A stretch of 15,646 bases of DNA. Origin: CAZFIM01 sp964519615 (GTDB lineage Bacteria > Chloroflexota > Dehalococcoidia > GIF9 > UBA5629). The DNA lies in NCBI GenBank assembly GCA_964519615.1, contig CAZFIM010000057.1, positions 1-15,646 of the forward strand, given 5' to 3'. The translations under genes and the position numbers were made by a program. Below are positions 6,267 to 13,771 of this stretch, piece by piece (the stretch's first letter is position 1; the number at the start of each line of letters is the position of its first letter). The notes beneath the pieces were generated by a model, which worked only from the letters and a program-made list of their open reading frames with translations, ran no database searches and was not told where the DNA came from.

Positions 6267-7451
6267 CTAATTGACTATTTTTGCCTCAGCCCAAGCTGCA
6301 TGGTCCTGGGTGGAAACACCATTAGTCTCCACGAAAAGCTCAAACGCTATAGTCTCGCCGGCAAAATCACTAAGGTCAATCTCTGCCGTTTTGACGCCAT
6401 CGGTATAAGCGACGATCTGGTTCCAGATAGAATAGCCTCTATCTATCATATTTATCTTGAATCTTACTCTTCCGCTGGTATATCCACTGATAATACCAAC
6501 CTTCAATATAAGTTTTGCCCCGGATGGAACGTTAACATCGCTATACCTGCCTGAAATAAAACCATTATCAACCCAACGAGGATGTGTTTCTAACAACTTG
6601 GCATATGTAATGCCGTCATTGAGCTTCTTATTCAGCTGATAACAGGCATAACCCTGGTTGTCATTCGTTGTCCCTGGAAAAGACAATTCATACATGTAGT
6701 TGGTACTACTGCGCCATTTAGCCGAAGGCGCCCGTTCTATGAAATTATATGCCACATTCTCTGATCCCAGCCAGTCAATATGTGCCACACCTGTGACATT
6801 ACTGACTTCAACAACGACACTCACGGTCTTAACGACGTCTCCATTTGTTGCTGTTATTAAATATGCCGTTGTACCGGTTGGGCTGACCTCTCTGCTACCT
6901 GTGTTCGCTACGTTCCCGATGCCTGGACTGATAGTAACAGATGAGGCGTTGGAAACATTCCAGCTCAGCATTGCAGAACCACCGATACTTATTGCAGCCG
7001 GGCTGGCAGTGAAAGAATTGATAACCGGCACACCTGAAAGAGCCGGGGTATCAGTGGGCGATGAATCCCCGGCTGAGGCAACCATCACCCGGACGGTTGC
7101 TGTATTGCTGCCACCCGGACCGGTTGCGGTCAAAGTATATACAGTCGTCGAGGATGGAGTCACGCTGCGTTCGCCGTTGAGGGCTACATTGCCTACATCG
7201 TTATCTATACTGACAGCAGTAGCATTGGAGACAGACCAACTCAACCTGACCATGTCTCCGGTAGAGATTTCATCCGGGGATACCGCAAACTGGTTGATAA
7301 CGGGAGGTGATTGTTGTGCTGCATTGGTCGTTTCATCCGTTTGGGAAGTATTCTCAGGCGGCATGTTAGTCACAAAACAGCCACTCAGCGATATTGTTAT
7401 GGCTAAAATCGGCAGGATTGTTGGAAATCTAAGACGTGCTTTTCCCTTCAT
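6267..7451 (-). CDS. Secreted lipoprotein with two Ig-like repeats
   Basis: A 394-residue predicted lipoprotein. A basic N-terminus and hydrophobic stretch end in the lipobox LSGC (C25). A Thr/Asn/Gln-rich linker follows (about 30-48). Two homologous Ig-like repeats (about 50-124 and 142-216) share PVINxFxxSPxxIS, LSWxVSNAxxV and GNVxxxGxRxVxP. The C-terminal domain (about 222-394; IDWLGSENVAYNFIE...AAWAEAKIVN) looks like a beta-sandwich, possibly carbohydrate-binding, but I do not recognise it. Such proteins usually sit on the outer face of the membrane and bind polymers or other surface proteins. The ATG at 7451 has a G-rich Shine-Dalgarno (GGGGG about 9 bases upstream). It stands alone between the insertion sequence and hydrolase 2. 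Long antisense frames across it are shadows. Confidence 0.85.
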   Translation of the reverse strand: MKGKARLRFPTILPILAITISLSGCFVTNMPPENTSQTDETTNAAQQSPPVINQFAVSPDEISTGDMVRLSWSVSNATAVSIDNDVGNVALNGERSVTPSSTTVYTLTATGPGGSNTATVRVMVASAGDSSPTDTPALSGVPVINSFTASPAAISIGGSAMLSWNVSNASSVTISPGIGNVANTGSREVSPTGTTAYLITATNGDVVKTVSVVVEVSNVTGVAHIDWLGSENVAYNFIERAPSAKWRSSTNYMYELSFPGTTNDNQGYACYQLNKKLNDGITYAKLLETHPRWVDNGFISGRYSDVNVPSGAKLILKVGIISGYTSGRVRFKINMIDRGYSIWNQIVAYTDGVKTAEIDLSDFAGETIAFELFVETNGVSTQDHAAWAEAKIVN

Positions 7452-7702
7452 TTTCTCATCCCCCCATGATGCACTTAAAAAAATTATACACCTGTGCCAC
7501 TCAGGAGTGAATACCCCTCGTTCAGTTCCTGCCCGCAGCCTGCCACAGACGGCCGAATATTTTTATCATGTGACAGGAGAGTATAATGCCTCTCTCTAAT
7601 GCAGGTTGTGTGGAGAGACTGCCGCATCCCGTCTTACGCCGGTCCTTACAGTGACAGCTATAACGGTGATTTAAACAAGCCACCCCTTTAAGGGTATATT
7701 AA
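7452..7702. other. Intergenic region between lipoprotein and promoter module B
   Basis: About 250 bp without a coding frame of its own. I see the upstream region of the lipoprotein on the minus strand, but no convincing promoter, tRNA or terminator. From 7703 onward it merges into the promoter module of hydrolase 2. Confidence 0.5.
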
Positions 7703-7794
7703 TAATTTGACCGAAAATGTAATTTGGTTTATCCTCAGTTCAGTGAATAAAATATTGTTTACCTCCGTTTCATCTGGATCAGGACAGGTTGATT
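7703..7794 (+). repeat. Promoter/leader module, copy B
   Basis: 92 bp nearly identical to 3533-3624 (one mismatch), ending within the TTG start codon of hydrolase 2. It contains the promoter, the GTTCAGTGAATA block, and CTGGATCAGGACAGGTT, which carries the likely ribosome-binding bases (AGGACAGG). The two direct copies lie 4,170 bp apart and enclose hydrolase 1, the insertion sequence and the lipoprotein gene. Confidence 0.93.
7707..7735 (+). promoter_or_regulatory. Sigma70-type promoter of hydrolase 2
   Basis: TTGACC (7707-7712), 17 bases, then TATCCT (7730-7735). Position and spacing match the TTGACA-N17-TATTCT promoter of hydrolase 1. The leader to the TTG start is about 50 bases. Confidence 0.65.
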
Positions 7795-8659
7795 GCTGGG
7801 TAATTTGCCTGTAAATGAACGCGCATGCCGCGCTGATAATACCGCTCAAGCTGCCGCCGGCCCGCAACCTAAGCAAAAAAGGGAGATGAGATACCGCCTG
7901 TCCCCTGCTGTTAACGGCACCAGGGTATACGGCAAGATCACGCTGCCCGCGCATGCCAGCCCAACCAATCCCGTCCCCGGCGCGGTCCTCTGCCACGGCT
8001 TTGGCGGAAATCATGATGTCATGGAGTCCAGCGCGGCTCTGCTGGCTGGTAAAGGCATTGCCACTATTATCTTTGATATGCACGGTCACGGATCCAGCGA
8101 AGGGCTCTTCACCGGGAAGATCGCTGAACAGGTGATCGATGCCTGGCGGCTGCTTGAGGGCCTGCCTGAAGTAGACAGTTCGCGCATAGCCCTTATCGGG
8201 CACAGCCTTGGCGCACTGGCATCCGTCCTGGCTGCCGGCAAAGTCAAGCCCAAAGCGCTCGTTGCCCTCTCATGTCCCTATGAGGTACAGCAGCGCCTGC
8301 TCAATAATTCATGGTACAGAGCGTTTGGCTGGTACAGGTGGGCAGTGGCGCTTATCGGGAGACTTGCGGTCCGCTTCCGCAAGCTGAAAATAAAGGTGGA
8401 CTGGGAAGAGTTTCTGCAATTCTGGTCTCAGGTCAAACTCTCTCCTGCGCTGGCGGCGCTTGGTGATTGCAACAAGTTATTTGTTTTCAGCGACAGCGAT
8501 ATACTCGTCCCTTACAGTGGATTTACACGGTTCTACGAGAATGCCCCGGAGCCCAAACAGAAAATGGTGGTAATGGGGGGAGTGCACACAACTCCTATCA
8601 GAGCGGAGATTTTACGCTTTGAGTGGATCGGCTGGGTTATCTCGGCTTTAAGGGCATGA
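7793..8659 (+). CDS. Alpha/beta hydrolase (paralogue 2)
   Basis: A 288-residue alpha/beta-fold serine hydrolase. CHGFGG (67-72) supplies the oxyanion region. S138 in GHSLG is the nucleophile, D234 or D236 in FSDSDIL the acid, and H265 in GGVHTTP the base. There is no signal peptide; it is probably cytosolic and the substrate is unknown. It aligns end to end with the minus-strand paralogue at 3625-4488, with one extra residue near the catalytic histidine. The TTG at 7793 is preferred because homology to the paralogue covers the first 30 residues and AGGACAGG lies 4-11 bases upstream. The internal ATG of MRYRLS has AGGGAG directly abutting it, which is too close. It is richer in GC than paralogue 1. 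It converges on the iron-sulfur gene. Confidence 0.92.
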   Translation: MLGNLPVNERACRADNTAQAAAGPQPKQKREMRYRLSPAVNGTRVYGKITLPAHASPTNPVPGAVLCHGFGGNHDVMESSAALLAGKGIATIIFDMHGHGSSEGLFTGKIAEQVIDAWRLLEGLPEVDSSRIALIGHSLGALASVLAAGKVKPKALVALSCPYEVQQRLLNNSWYRAFGWYRWAVALIGRLAVRFRKLKIKVDWEEFLQFWSQVKLSPALAALGDCNKLFVFSDSDILVPYSGFTRFYENAPEPKQKMVVMGGVHTTPIRAEILRFEWIGWVISALRA

Positions 8660-8824
8660 AGTGCCGGTGCCTGTCGTGGTTATATTCCGTACAGTCCGGG
8701 AACGATGTGCTTTCAGACCGCCCGTCTCATAGACCTCTGCTTGCATCCCCGGTCAGAGTAATACTCTCTCAATAGGTGGGACGCTCCGTTCATATGCAAC
8801 CACCCACTCGCGCCCGAATGCTGC

Positions 8825-8848
8825 AGGCAGGCCCCGCAGGGCCTGCCT
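8825..8848. repeat. GC-rich hairpin between convergent genes
   Basis: AGGCAGGCCC (8825-8834) and GGGCCTGCCT (8839-8848) form a perfect 10-bp stem with a 4-nt loop. It lies between the ends of hydrolase 2 and the iron-sulfur gene. No T-run follows on either strand, so it is not a classical terminator. It may protect mRNA ends or be a degenerate REP-like unit; its CAGGCAG core recalls the RAYT palindromes. Confidence 0.6.
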
Positions 8849-8856
8849 TGAACTAT

Positions 8857-10152
8857 CTATTTGCCCGCAAATGGGAAAATATGGGGCAGTATATGCCGCA
8901 TCATCTCTTCAGGATAGCCGTTTGCCGTAAAATTCTCTTTTGATTTTTCTATCAGCTCATCAAGGCTCTTGCACTGCCAGAGCTTCTCCAGTTTATCCTC
9001 ATAGTCCCTGCCTCCCATAGCCTCGTTGACCAGTGCGGCAATATCTTTGATATTGAGCGGATATTTATGTATATACATATAGAAGGCAAACATACAATTA
9101 GGACAGGTATCCACGGTATTATCAGCGCCAAATTTCATGGTTTCATCCACAAGGACCTGTCCCAGCCGGTGGCCTATTTCAGGAAAGGTCATATTGGCTA
9201 TCCCCCCGCAGCAAAGGGGATTATCTTTGCCGAGGTCCTTGCCCACGAGCTTCAGCCCCGGAATAGCCTCCAGGGTTTTTCTCAGTGAGCCGGACAACTC
9301 CGTGCGCTTCACCATGCAGGAATCATGCAGGATCACCGTTCTGTCCAGTGGTCTGGTGAATTTTATTTTATCCAGATTTTCATTGATAAAATCGGTGAAA
9401 AAGAGGACTTCGAAATCCATGTCCATAAAGCGCGGGAAGAATTCAGTAAACTGACGGTAGCAGCCGGGGCAGACCAGAATAACCCTTTTTGGAGAAAAGG
9501 CGTTTATATTATCTACCAGCTCACGTGCCTGTCTTTCCGACTCGGCAGCGTTGCCGGCCGCAAGGGCACTGGGGACACCACAGCAAAGCTCCCCCCCGGC
9601 CAGCGTTACAAAATCAAGCCCCATAGCTTCAAAAACATCCAGAGAAGCATAAATTTTATGCGGCATCAACAGAGGCTCACAGCCTAAAAACACCACGTTT
9701 TCAACTTTTCTTGCCTGCTCAGGCGCTCTTTTCAGCCACCTCGCCTCGGAAGGCTTCGTTTGAAGTGCAGCCATAACTCCAACCAGATTGGGTTTTTGCC
9801 CGGGAAGAACAAAATTGATCGCTTCCGGCGGCTGTTTCCCCTTCTCAACCAATTTCACTATTGTCGTCTCCAGCAGTAAAAACGGATCGATTCCTTGAGG
9901 ACATACATCAGAACAAGATCCACATTGAGCGCAGCTGAAAGCCCTGAGGTAAACATCGTCCGAGTAGGTCCCTGTATCCAGAAAGTCTATTACGCTTTGC
10001 ATAACCTGACAGCCGTCTTTATCCTTTAGTGGAGACAGAGGGTAAGACAGGCATTTGTCCACGCACTCGCCGCAAAAAGTGCACTTCTCCACCGCCTCGC
10101 GAGCAATGTCATCATAGTACCCCTTAAGTGAAGGATATTTTTTCTTTGCCAT
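8857..10152 (-). CDS. Iron-sulfur protein with two 4Fe-4S and two CCG domains (HdrD/GlpC-like)
   Basis: A 431-residue cytosolic electron-transfer protein. An N-terminal ferredoxin-like domain has two cluster motifs: C24, C27, C30, C34 and C74, C77, C80, C84. Two complete CCG domains follow. The first has C158, C190-C191-G and C228PGC231; the second has C279, C314-C315-G and C350PNC353. This is the layout of HdrD, the catalytic subunit of heterodisulfide reductase, and of related GlpC/LutA-type oxidoreductase subunits. CCG cysteines in that family bind noncubane 4Fe-4S clusters for disulfide chemistry. The true electron partner is unknown. No flavoprotein or membrane subunit is adjacent. It begins 119 bp after livF on the same strand, with a good AGAGAGGTG site, so it may be co-transcribed. 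Confidence 0.9.
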   Translation of the reverse strand: MAKKKYPSLKGYYDDIAREAVEKCTFCGECVDKCLSYPLSPLKDKDGCQVMQSVIDFLDTGTYSDDVYLRAFSCAQCGSCSDVCPQGIDPFLLLETTIVKLVEKGKQPPEAINFVLPGQKPNLVGVMAALQTKPSEARWLKRAPEQARKVENVVFLGCEPLLMPHKIYASLDVFEAMGLDFVTLAGGELCCGVPSALAAGNAAESERQARELVDNINAFSPKRVILVCPGCYRQFTEFFPRFMDMDFEVLFFTDFINENLDKIKFTRPLDRTVILHDSCMVKRTELSGSLRKTLEAIPGLKLVGKDLGKDNPLCCGGIANMTFPEIGHRLGQVLVDETMKFGADNTVDTCPNCMFAFYMYIHKYPLNIKDIAALVNEAMGGRDYEDKLEKLWQCKSLDELIEKSKENFTANGYPEEMMRHILPHIFPFAGK

Positions 10153-10271
10153 TTTTCACCTCTCTTAAATATAATTTATTTATTTCTGTTTTAAGCCGCT
10201 CTATGACAACTACTACTACTAATTCCGTGCTTTGTGCCGCCTGTGCTAAACGGGATAAGAATACTTATAAT

Positions 10272-10979
10272 CTATCCTCCCAAATAGGCCCGCGTGATTG
10301 TCTCGGTTGCCCTGAATTCACTGATTTCACCGCTGAGAACAACTTTACCGGTTTGAAGGGCATACCCCCGGTGAGCCACGCGCAGTGCCAGAGGCACATT
10401 CTGCTCTACTAAAAGAACACTTACCCCCTGCCTGTTTATGTCAAGGATTATGTCACCCAGATTAGCGACCATTATCGGTGCCAATCCGAGCGAAGGCTCA
10501 TCCATAAGCAGCAGCTTCGGCCTGGCCATTAAGCCGCGGCCTATAGCTACCATCTGCTGTTCACCGCCGCTGAGCGTTCCAGCCTGTTGGTTCCGTCTCT
10601 CCTTAAGCCGCGGGAAAAGTTCGAACACCCAATTCAGATCGCTGTTTATCCCCTCCCTATCTTTACGCAGGCTGGCGCCGAGTTTTAGATTGTTCAGAAC
10701 AGTAAGAAAGGGAAAAAGGTGACGTCCCTCAGGTACTTGAACCATACCCAGTTTGACAATATCTATAACGTTCATGCCGTCTATGCGCCTTCCTGAAAAC
10801 CATATCTCCCCTGAGATCAAAGGCACTACACCCGAGAGAGCGTTTAAAACGGTGCTCTTGCCTGCGCCATTTGCACCGATAAGACTTACCACCGACCCTT
10901 CGGCAACCTCCAGAGAAACGCCGCCCAGAGCGGCGGATTTGCCGTAGTGGACAGTTACATTTTTCACCTCAAGCAGCAT
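10272..10979 (-). CDS. livF: Branched-chain-amino-acid-type ABC transporter ATPase LivF
   Basis: A 235-residue ABC ATPase. Walker A is GANGAGKST (35-43), the signature LSGGEQQ (136-142), Walker B LLLMDEP (156-162), followed by the D-loop SLGLAP; the C-terminus AYLGG is typical of LivF. It pairs with LivG to drive import. The frame opens at TTG 10991, but I choose the ATG at 10979: it gives the family N-terminus MLLEVKNVTVHYG and has a GGTGG site just upstream. It then overlaps the end of livG by 11 bases, indicating translational coupling. Confidence 0.95.
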   Translation of the reverse strand: MLLEVKNVTVHYGKSAALGGVSLEVAEGSVVSLIGANGAGKSTVLNALSGVVPLISGEIWFSGRRIDGMNVIDIVKLGMVQVPEGRHLFPFLTVLNNLKLGASLRKDREGINSDLNWVFELFPRLKERRNQQAGTLSGGEQQMVAIGRGLMARPKLLLMDEPSLGLAPIMVANLGDIILDINRQGVSVLLVEQNVPLALRVAHRGYALQTGKVVLSGEISEFRATETITRAYLGG

Positions 10980-11730
10980 TTGCACCACCAAAATAGGCCT
11001 GTATCACCTTCTCATTTTTCCTCACTTCGTCAGGTGACCCTTCAGCTATTTTATTTCCAAAGTTCATCACTACCGCTCTGCTGCACAAATCCATTATCCG
11101 CATATTATGTTCAACTACCACAATAGTAGTACCCTGTTCATGAGTCTTCTGCACGCCGTTCAGGGTAAACTCGATCTCATCAGGGTTCATACCGGCGATA
11201 GGTTCATCCAGCAAAAGCAATTTTGGTTTCACCGCAAGCGCCCTGGCAATTCCCAGCATTTTCTGATAGCCGTGCGGCAGATTCCTCGCCAGCTCATCTT
11301 TAACCTTGTCCAGACCAACCAGCCGTAAAATCTCCAGAGACTGCTCCACTATGCTTTCCTCATTGCGGCGATACGTCCTTGTATTAAAATATATATCTAT
11401 CGAGCTCGACCGCGGGTGAAGGTGGAAAGAGGCAGATACATTCTGTAAAACAGTGAAATCGGGAAATAGAGGGTTCAACTGGAAAGTTCTGCCTATGCCG
11501 AGCCTTGCGATCACATGCGGCTTCTTCATGGTTATATCTTCACCACAAAAGATCACTTTCCCTTTCGTAGGCGTAATAACTCCGGTGATCAGATTAAACA
11601 GCGTGGTCTTTCCGGCGCCATTCGGGCCCATCAGGCCCAATATATCTCCCTGGTTCACATACAGGTCAAAATGGTTCACCGCTACCAAACCGCCGAACTG
11701 TCTGGTCAAGCCTTTAATTTCCAGAAACAC
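10969..11730 (-). CDS. livG: Branched-chain-amino-acid-type ABC transporter ATPase LivG
   Basis: A 253-residue ABC ATPase. Walker A is GPNGAGKTT (35-43), the LivG-type signature LPHGYQK (151-157), Walker B LLLLDEP (171-177), and the H-loop histidine lies in VVEHNM (H208). RTFQLNPLF is the usual LivG Q-loop region. The frame is open to an ATG at 11763, but that codon has no ribosome-binding site. The GTG at 11730 gives the standard start MFLEIKGLTRQFGGL and has GGAGTGA eight bases upstream, so I prefer it. It overlaps the permease gene by 17 bases. Confidence 0.94.
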   Translation of the reverse strand: MFLEIKGLTRQFGGLVAVNHFDLYVNQGDILGLMGPNGAGKTTLFNLITGVITPTKGKVIFCGEDITMKKPHVIARLGIGRTFQLNPLFPDFTVLQNVSASFHLHPRSSSIDIYFNTRTYRRNEESIVEQSLEILRLVGLDKVKDELARNLPHGYQKMLGIARALAVKPKLLLLDEPIAGMNPDEIEFTLNGVQKTHEQGTTIVVVEHNMRIMDLCSRAVVMNFGNKIAEGSPDEVRKNEKVIQAYFGGANAA

Positions 11731-13594
11731 TGGTATCACTCCAACTTTCTCTACGTTTTGCATACCATGAACTGATAATGCCCGGTAAACCTGCTATACC
11801 CTGAGGCATAAGATAGGCAATAATCAAAAGTATCGCAGCGGAAATATACGGGGTGTATATTTTTAAATCACGGCCAAATTCGGGGAGCATGAGAAGGATT
11901 ACTGTTCCGATAATCGGCCCCGCAAAGTTATTGATGCCGCCGATGAGCACATACATAACAAGCCACAGGGTTGCCATGAAGTTAAAGCTGGCCGGCGAAA
12001 GATTAGGACTATAGTGGGCATAACCGGCACCCGCAAGTCCTGCAAAGAAACAACCTACACCTACCGCCATAATACGAAACCAGCCTTCGTTAATCCCTAC
12101 GCTGGAAGCTACCAAATATGATTGCGAAATCGCTTTCATATTGGTGCCGAGCCGGGAAAACTCAAACCGGTAAAGTGCGATAATACTTGCCAGTGCCAAT
12201 CCCATGAAGAAATAGTAATAGGTGACCTTGGTAGTACCAGCCGGAAACAGAGGAGGAATACTGGTAAGCCCGCTGTAGCCGCCGGTCCATTCTCCTCCGG
12301 CAGAAATGATGCAGATCACCCCTATGCCAAAAAACAGGCTGCCCATCATGTAATAGAGCGTTCGTAACCTGGCAAAGGGATAGCCGATAAGCATCCCTAT
12401 GCCCATTGCTGCCAGCGCACCCAGCGGCATGGAGAGCCAGGGCGACCATCCGAGCCATTTTGCTAACATCCCGGAGACGTAAGCACCGATGCCCATGAAA
12501 GCAGCGTGCGCCAGAGAAAACTGGCCTGAAATGGTAATGGTTCGCAGGCTCACAGCAGCGATCATATAAATTAAAGTGAGTATTAAAATATGTAATATAT
12601 AATGTGAGTTGATCACCAGCGGCAATAAGGCGATAACAATCACTATCGCAGTCAGGATAGCCGGCTTTATCCACTTTGCTTTTACTACTAATTGTGCATG
12701 AGCGACCGGGCTTGCGATATGGCTATCGCTGGCAATGGTGAGCTCGCGTCCAAAGAAACCTTTCGGCCGGAAAAGGAGAAGAATAACCACTATGACAACA
12801 CATACCGCTTCACTGGCTGCACCACTCATCACCAGCGGCAAAACTGAATCCAGACCGCCCAATATGACGCCGGTGATTATGATGCCGAAGAAGCTCCCTA
12901 TTCCGGCTAAGATAACGATTATGAGAACCTTAACCAGCATGAAATCGCCCATAAAAGGCCACAGGTTAAGATAGGCACCAATAAGGCACCCGGCAACTGC
13001 CGCCAGAGCACAGCCTATTACCGTGGCCAGTGCAGATATTCTGTGGACGTTTATCCCCTGCAGAAACGCTCCCCGCATATCCTGTGAGATCGCCTGCATT
13101 TGCTGCCCCCATTTTGTCTTATTGACAAACCGGATTACCGCCCAAAGCAAAAGAGCGCCCATAGCAAAAGTTACAACTCTCTCATAACTAACAGAAAATG
13201 AGCCGGCCTTGAAAACCCCCTCGATAAAAGCCGGTATTGTGGCTGTTTTGGTGCCGGCGATGATATTTACGGTAGTCTGAAGAATAACCACGATGGCGAT
13301 GCAAACCATAATAAGGCGGTTGGTATCCCCGACAAAGGGGCGAAAGCAAAACTTCTCCATGAATAACCCGAAGGCGGCTATTATCGCTGTTGACAATACC
13401 AGCGCCACCCATGGATTGAAACCAAGTGTAGTCGCAAAGACGAACCCCAGATATCCCCCTATCATGTATATGGCGCCGTGAGCGAAATTAAGGATACCGA
13501 GCATGTTAAAAAGGAAGGCAAAACCCAGCGCCACCAGGATATACATAGATGACAGAATAAGTATATTTACAATTGTTGCGCTCAGCAGTTCCAT
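11714..13594 (-). CDS. LivH-LivM fusion permease
   Basis: A 626-residue inner-membrane protein containing both permease subunits of a Liv-type transporter in one chain. Residues about 1-284 match LivH (ILNFAHGAIYMIGGYLG at 34-50; MQAISQDMRGAFLQGIN as the ATPase-coupling loop; ending RPKGFFGRE). A short polar linker (about 285-308) follows. Residues about 309-626 match LivM (SGQFSLAHAAFMGIGAYVSG near 356-375; MKAISQSYLVASSVGIN as the second coupling loop; ending GIAGLPGIISSW). Separate genes of about 290 and 320 residues are the common arrangement. The chain is continuous with no internal stop, so the fusion is real unless the assembly is wrong. Ribosome-binding signals before ATG 13594 are weak. 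It lies between the binding-protein gene and livG. Confidence 0.93.
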   Translation of the reverse strand: MELLSATIVNILILSSMYILVALGFAFLFNMLGILNFAHGAIYMIGGYLGFVFATTLGFNPWVALVLSTAIIAAFGLFMEKFCFRPFVGDTNRLIMVCIAIVVILQTTVNIIAGTKTATIPAFIEGVFKAGSFSVSYERVVTFAMGALLLWAVIRFVNKTKWGQQMQAISQDMRGAFLQGINVHRISALATVIGCALAAVAGCLIGAYLNLWPFMGDFMLVKVLIIVILAGIGSFFGIIITGVILGGLDSVLPLVMSGAASEAVCVVIVVILLLFRPKGFFGRELTIASDSHIASPVAHAQLVVKAKWIKPAILTAIVIVIALLPLVINSHYILHILILTLIYMIAAVSLRTITISGQFSLAHAAFMGIGAYVSGMLAKWLGWSPWLSMPLGALAAMGIGMLIGYPFARLRTLYYMMGSLFFGIGVICIISAGGEWTGGYSGLTSIPPLFPAGTTKVTYYYFFMGLALASIIALYRFEFSRLGTNMKAISQSYLVASSVGINEGWFRIMAVGVGCFFAGLAGAGYAHYSPNLSPASFNFMATLWLVMYVLIGGINNFAGPIIGTVILLMLPEFGRDLKIYTPYISAAILLIIAYLMPQGIAGLPGIISSWYAKRRESWSDTSVSGN

Positions 13595-13771
13595 AAACGC
13601 TATTCCACACTAATAAATAATTTTATTAATAAAAAACCCCGCAGAAGCCAAACGTTTCCAGTTTCGATAAGATCTTGTCTACCGCCAGGTCAAACCATAT
13701 TTATTAAACTACCGGGGCGAGCAAGTTATCCTCACCCACCCCGTTAGTCTACACAGCTAATACGGTATTTT

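Noticed and set aside
6700..7599. A 299-codon plus-strand frame across the lipoprotein gene
   Set aside because: Antisense to a clear lipoprotein with lipobox and Ig repeats; the translation has no recognisable domain and is an effect of codon bias.
7688..8203. A 171-codon minus-strand frame over hydrolase 2
   Set aside because: It overlaps the promoter module and the hydrolase coding sequence and shows no family features.
13595..13771. Terminator between the binding-protein and permease genes
   Set aside because: A T-run exists on the minus strand (13631-13636), but I find no good stem directly before it; only a distant CCCCG/CGGGG pair.
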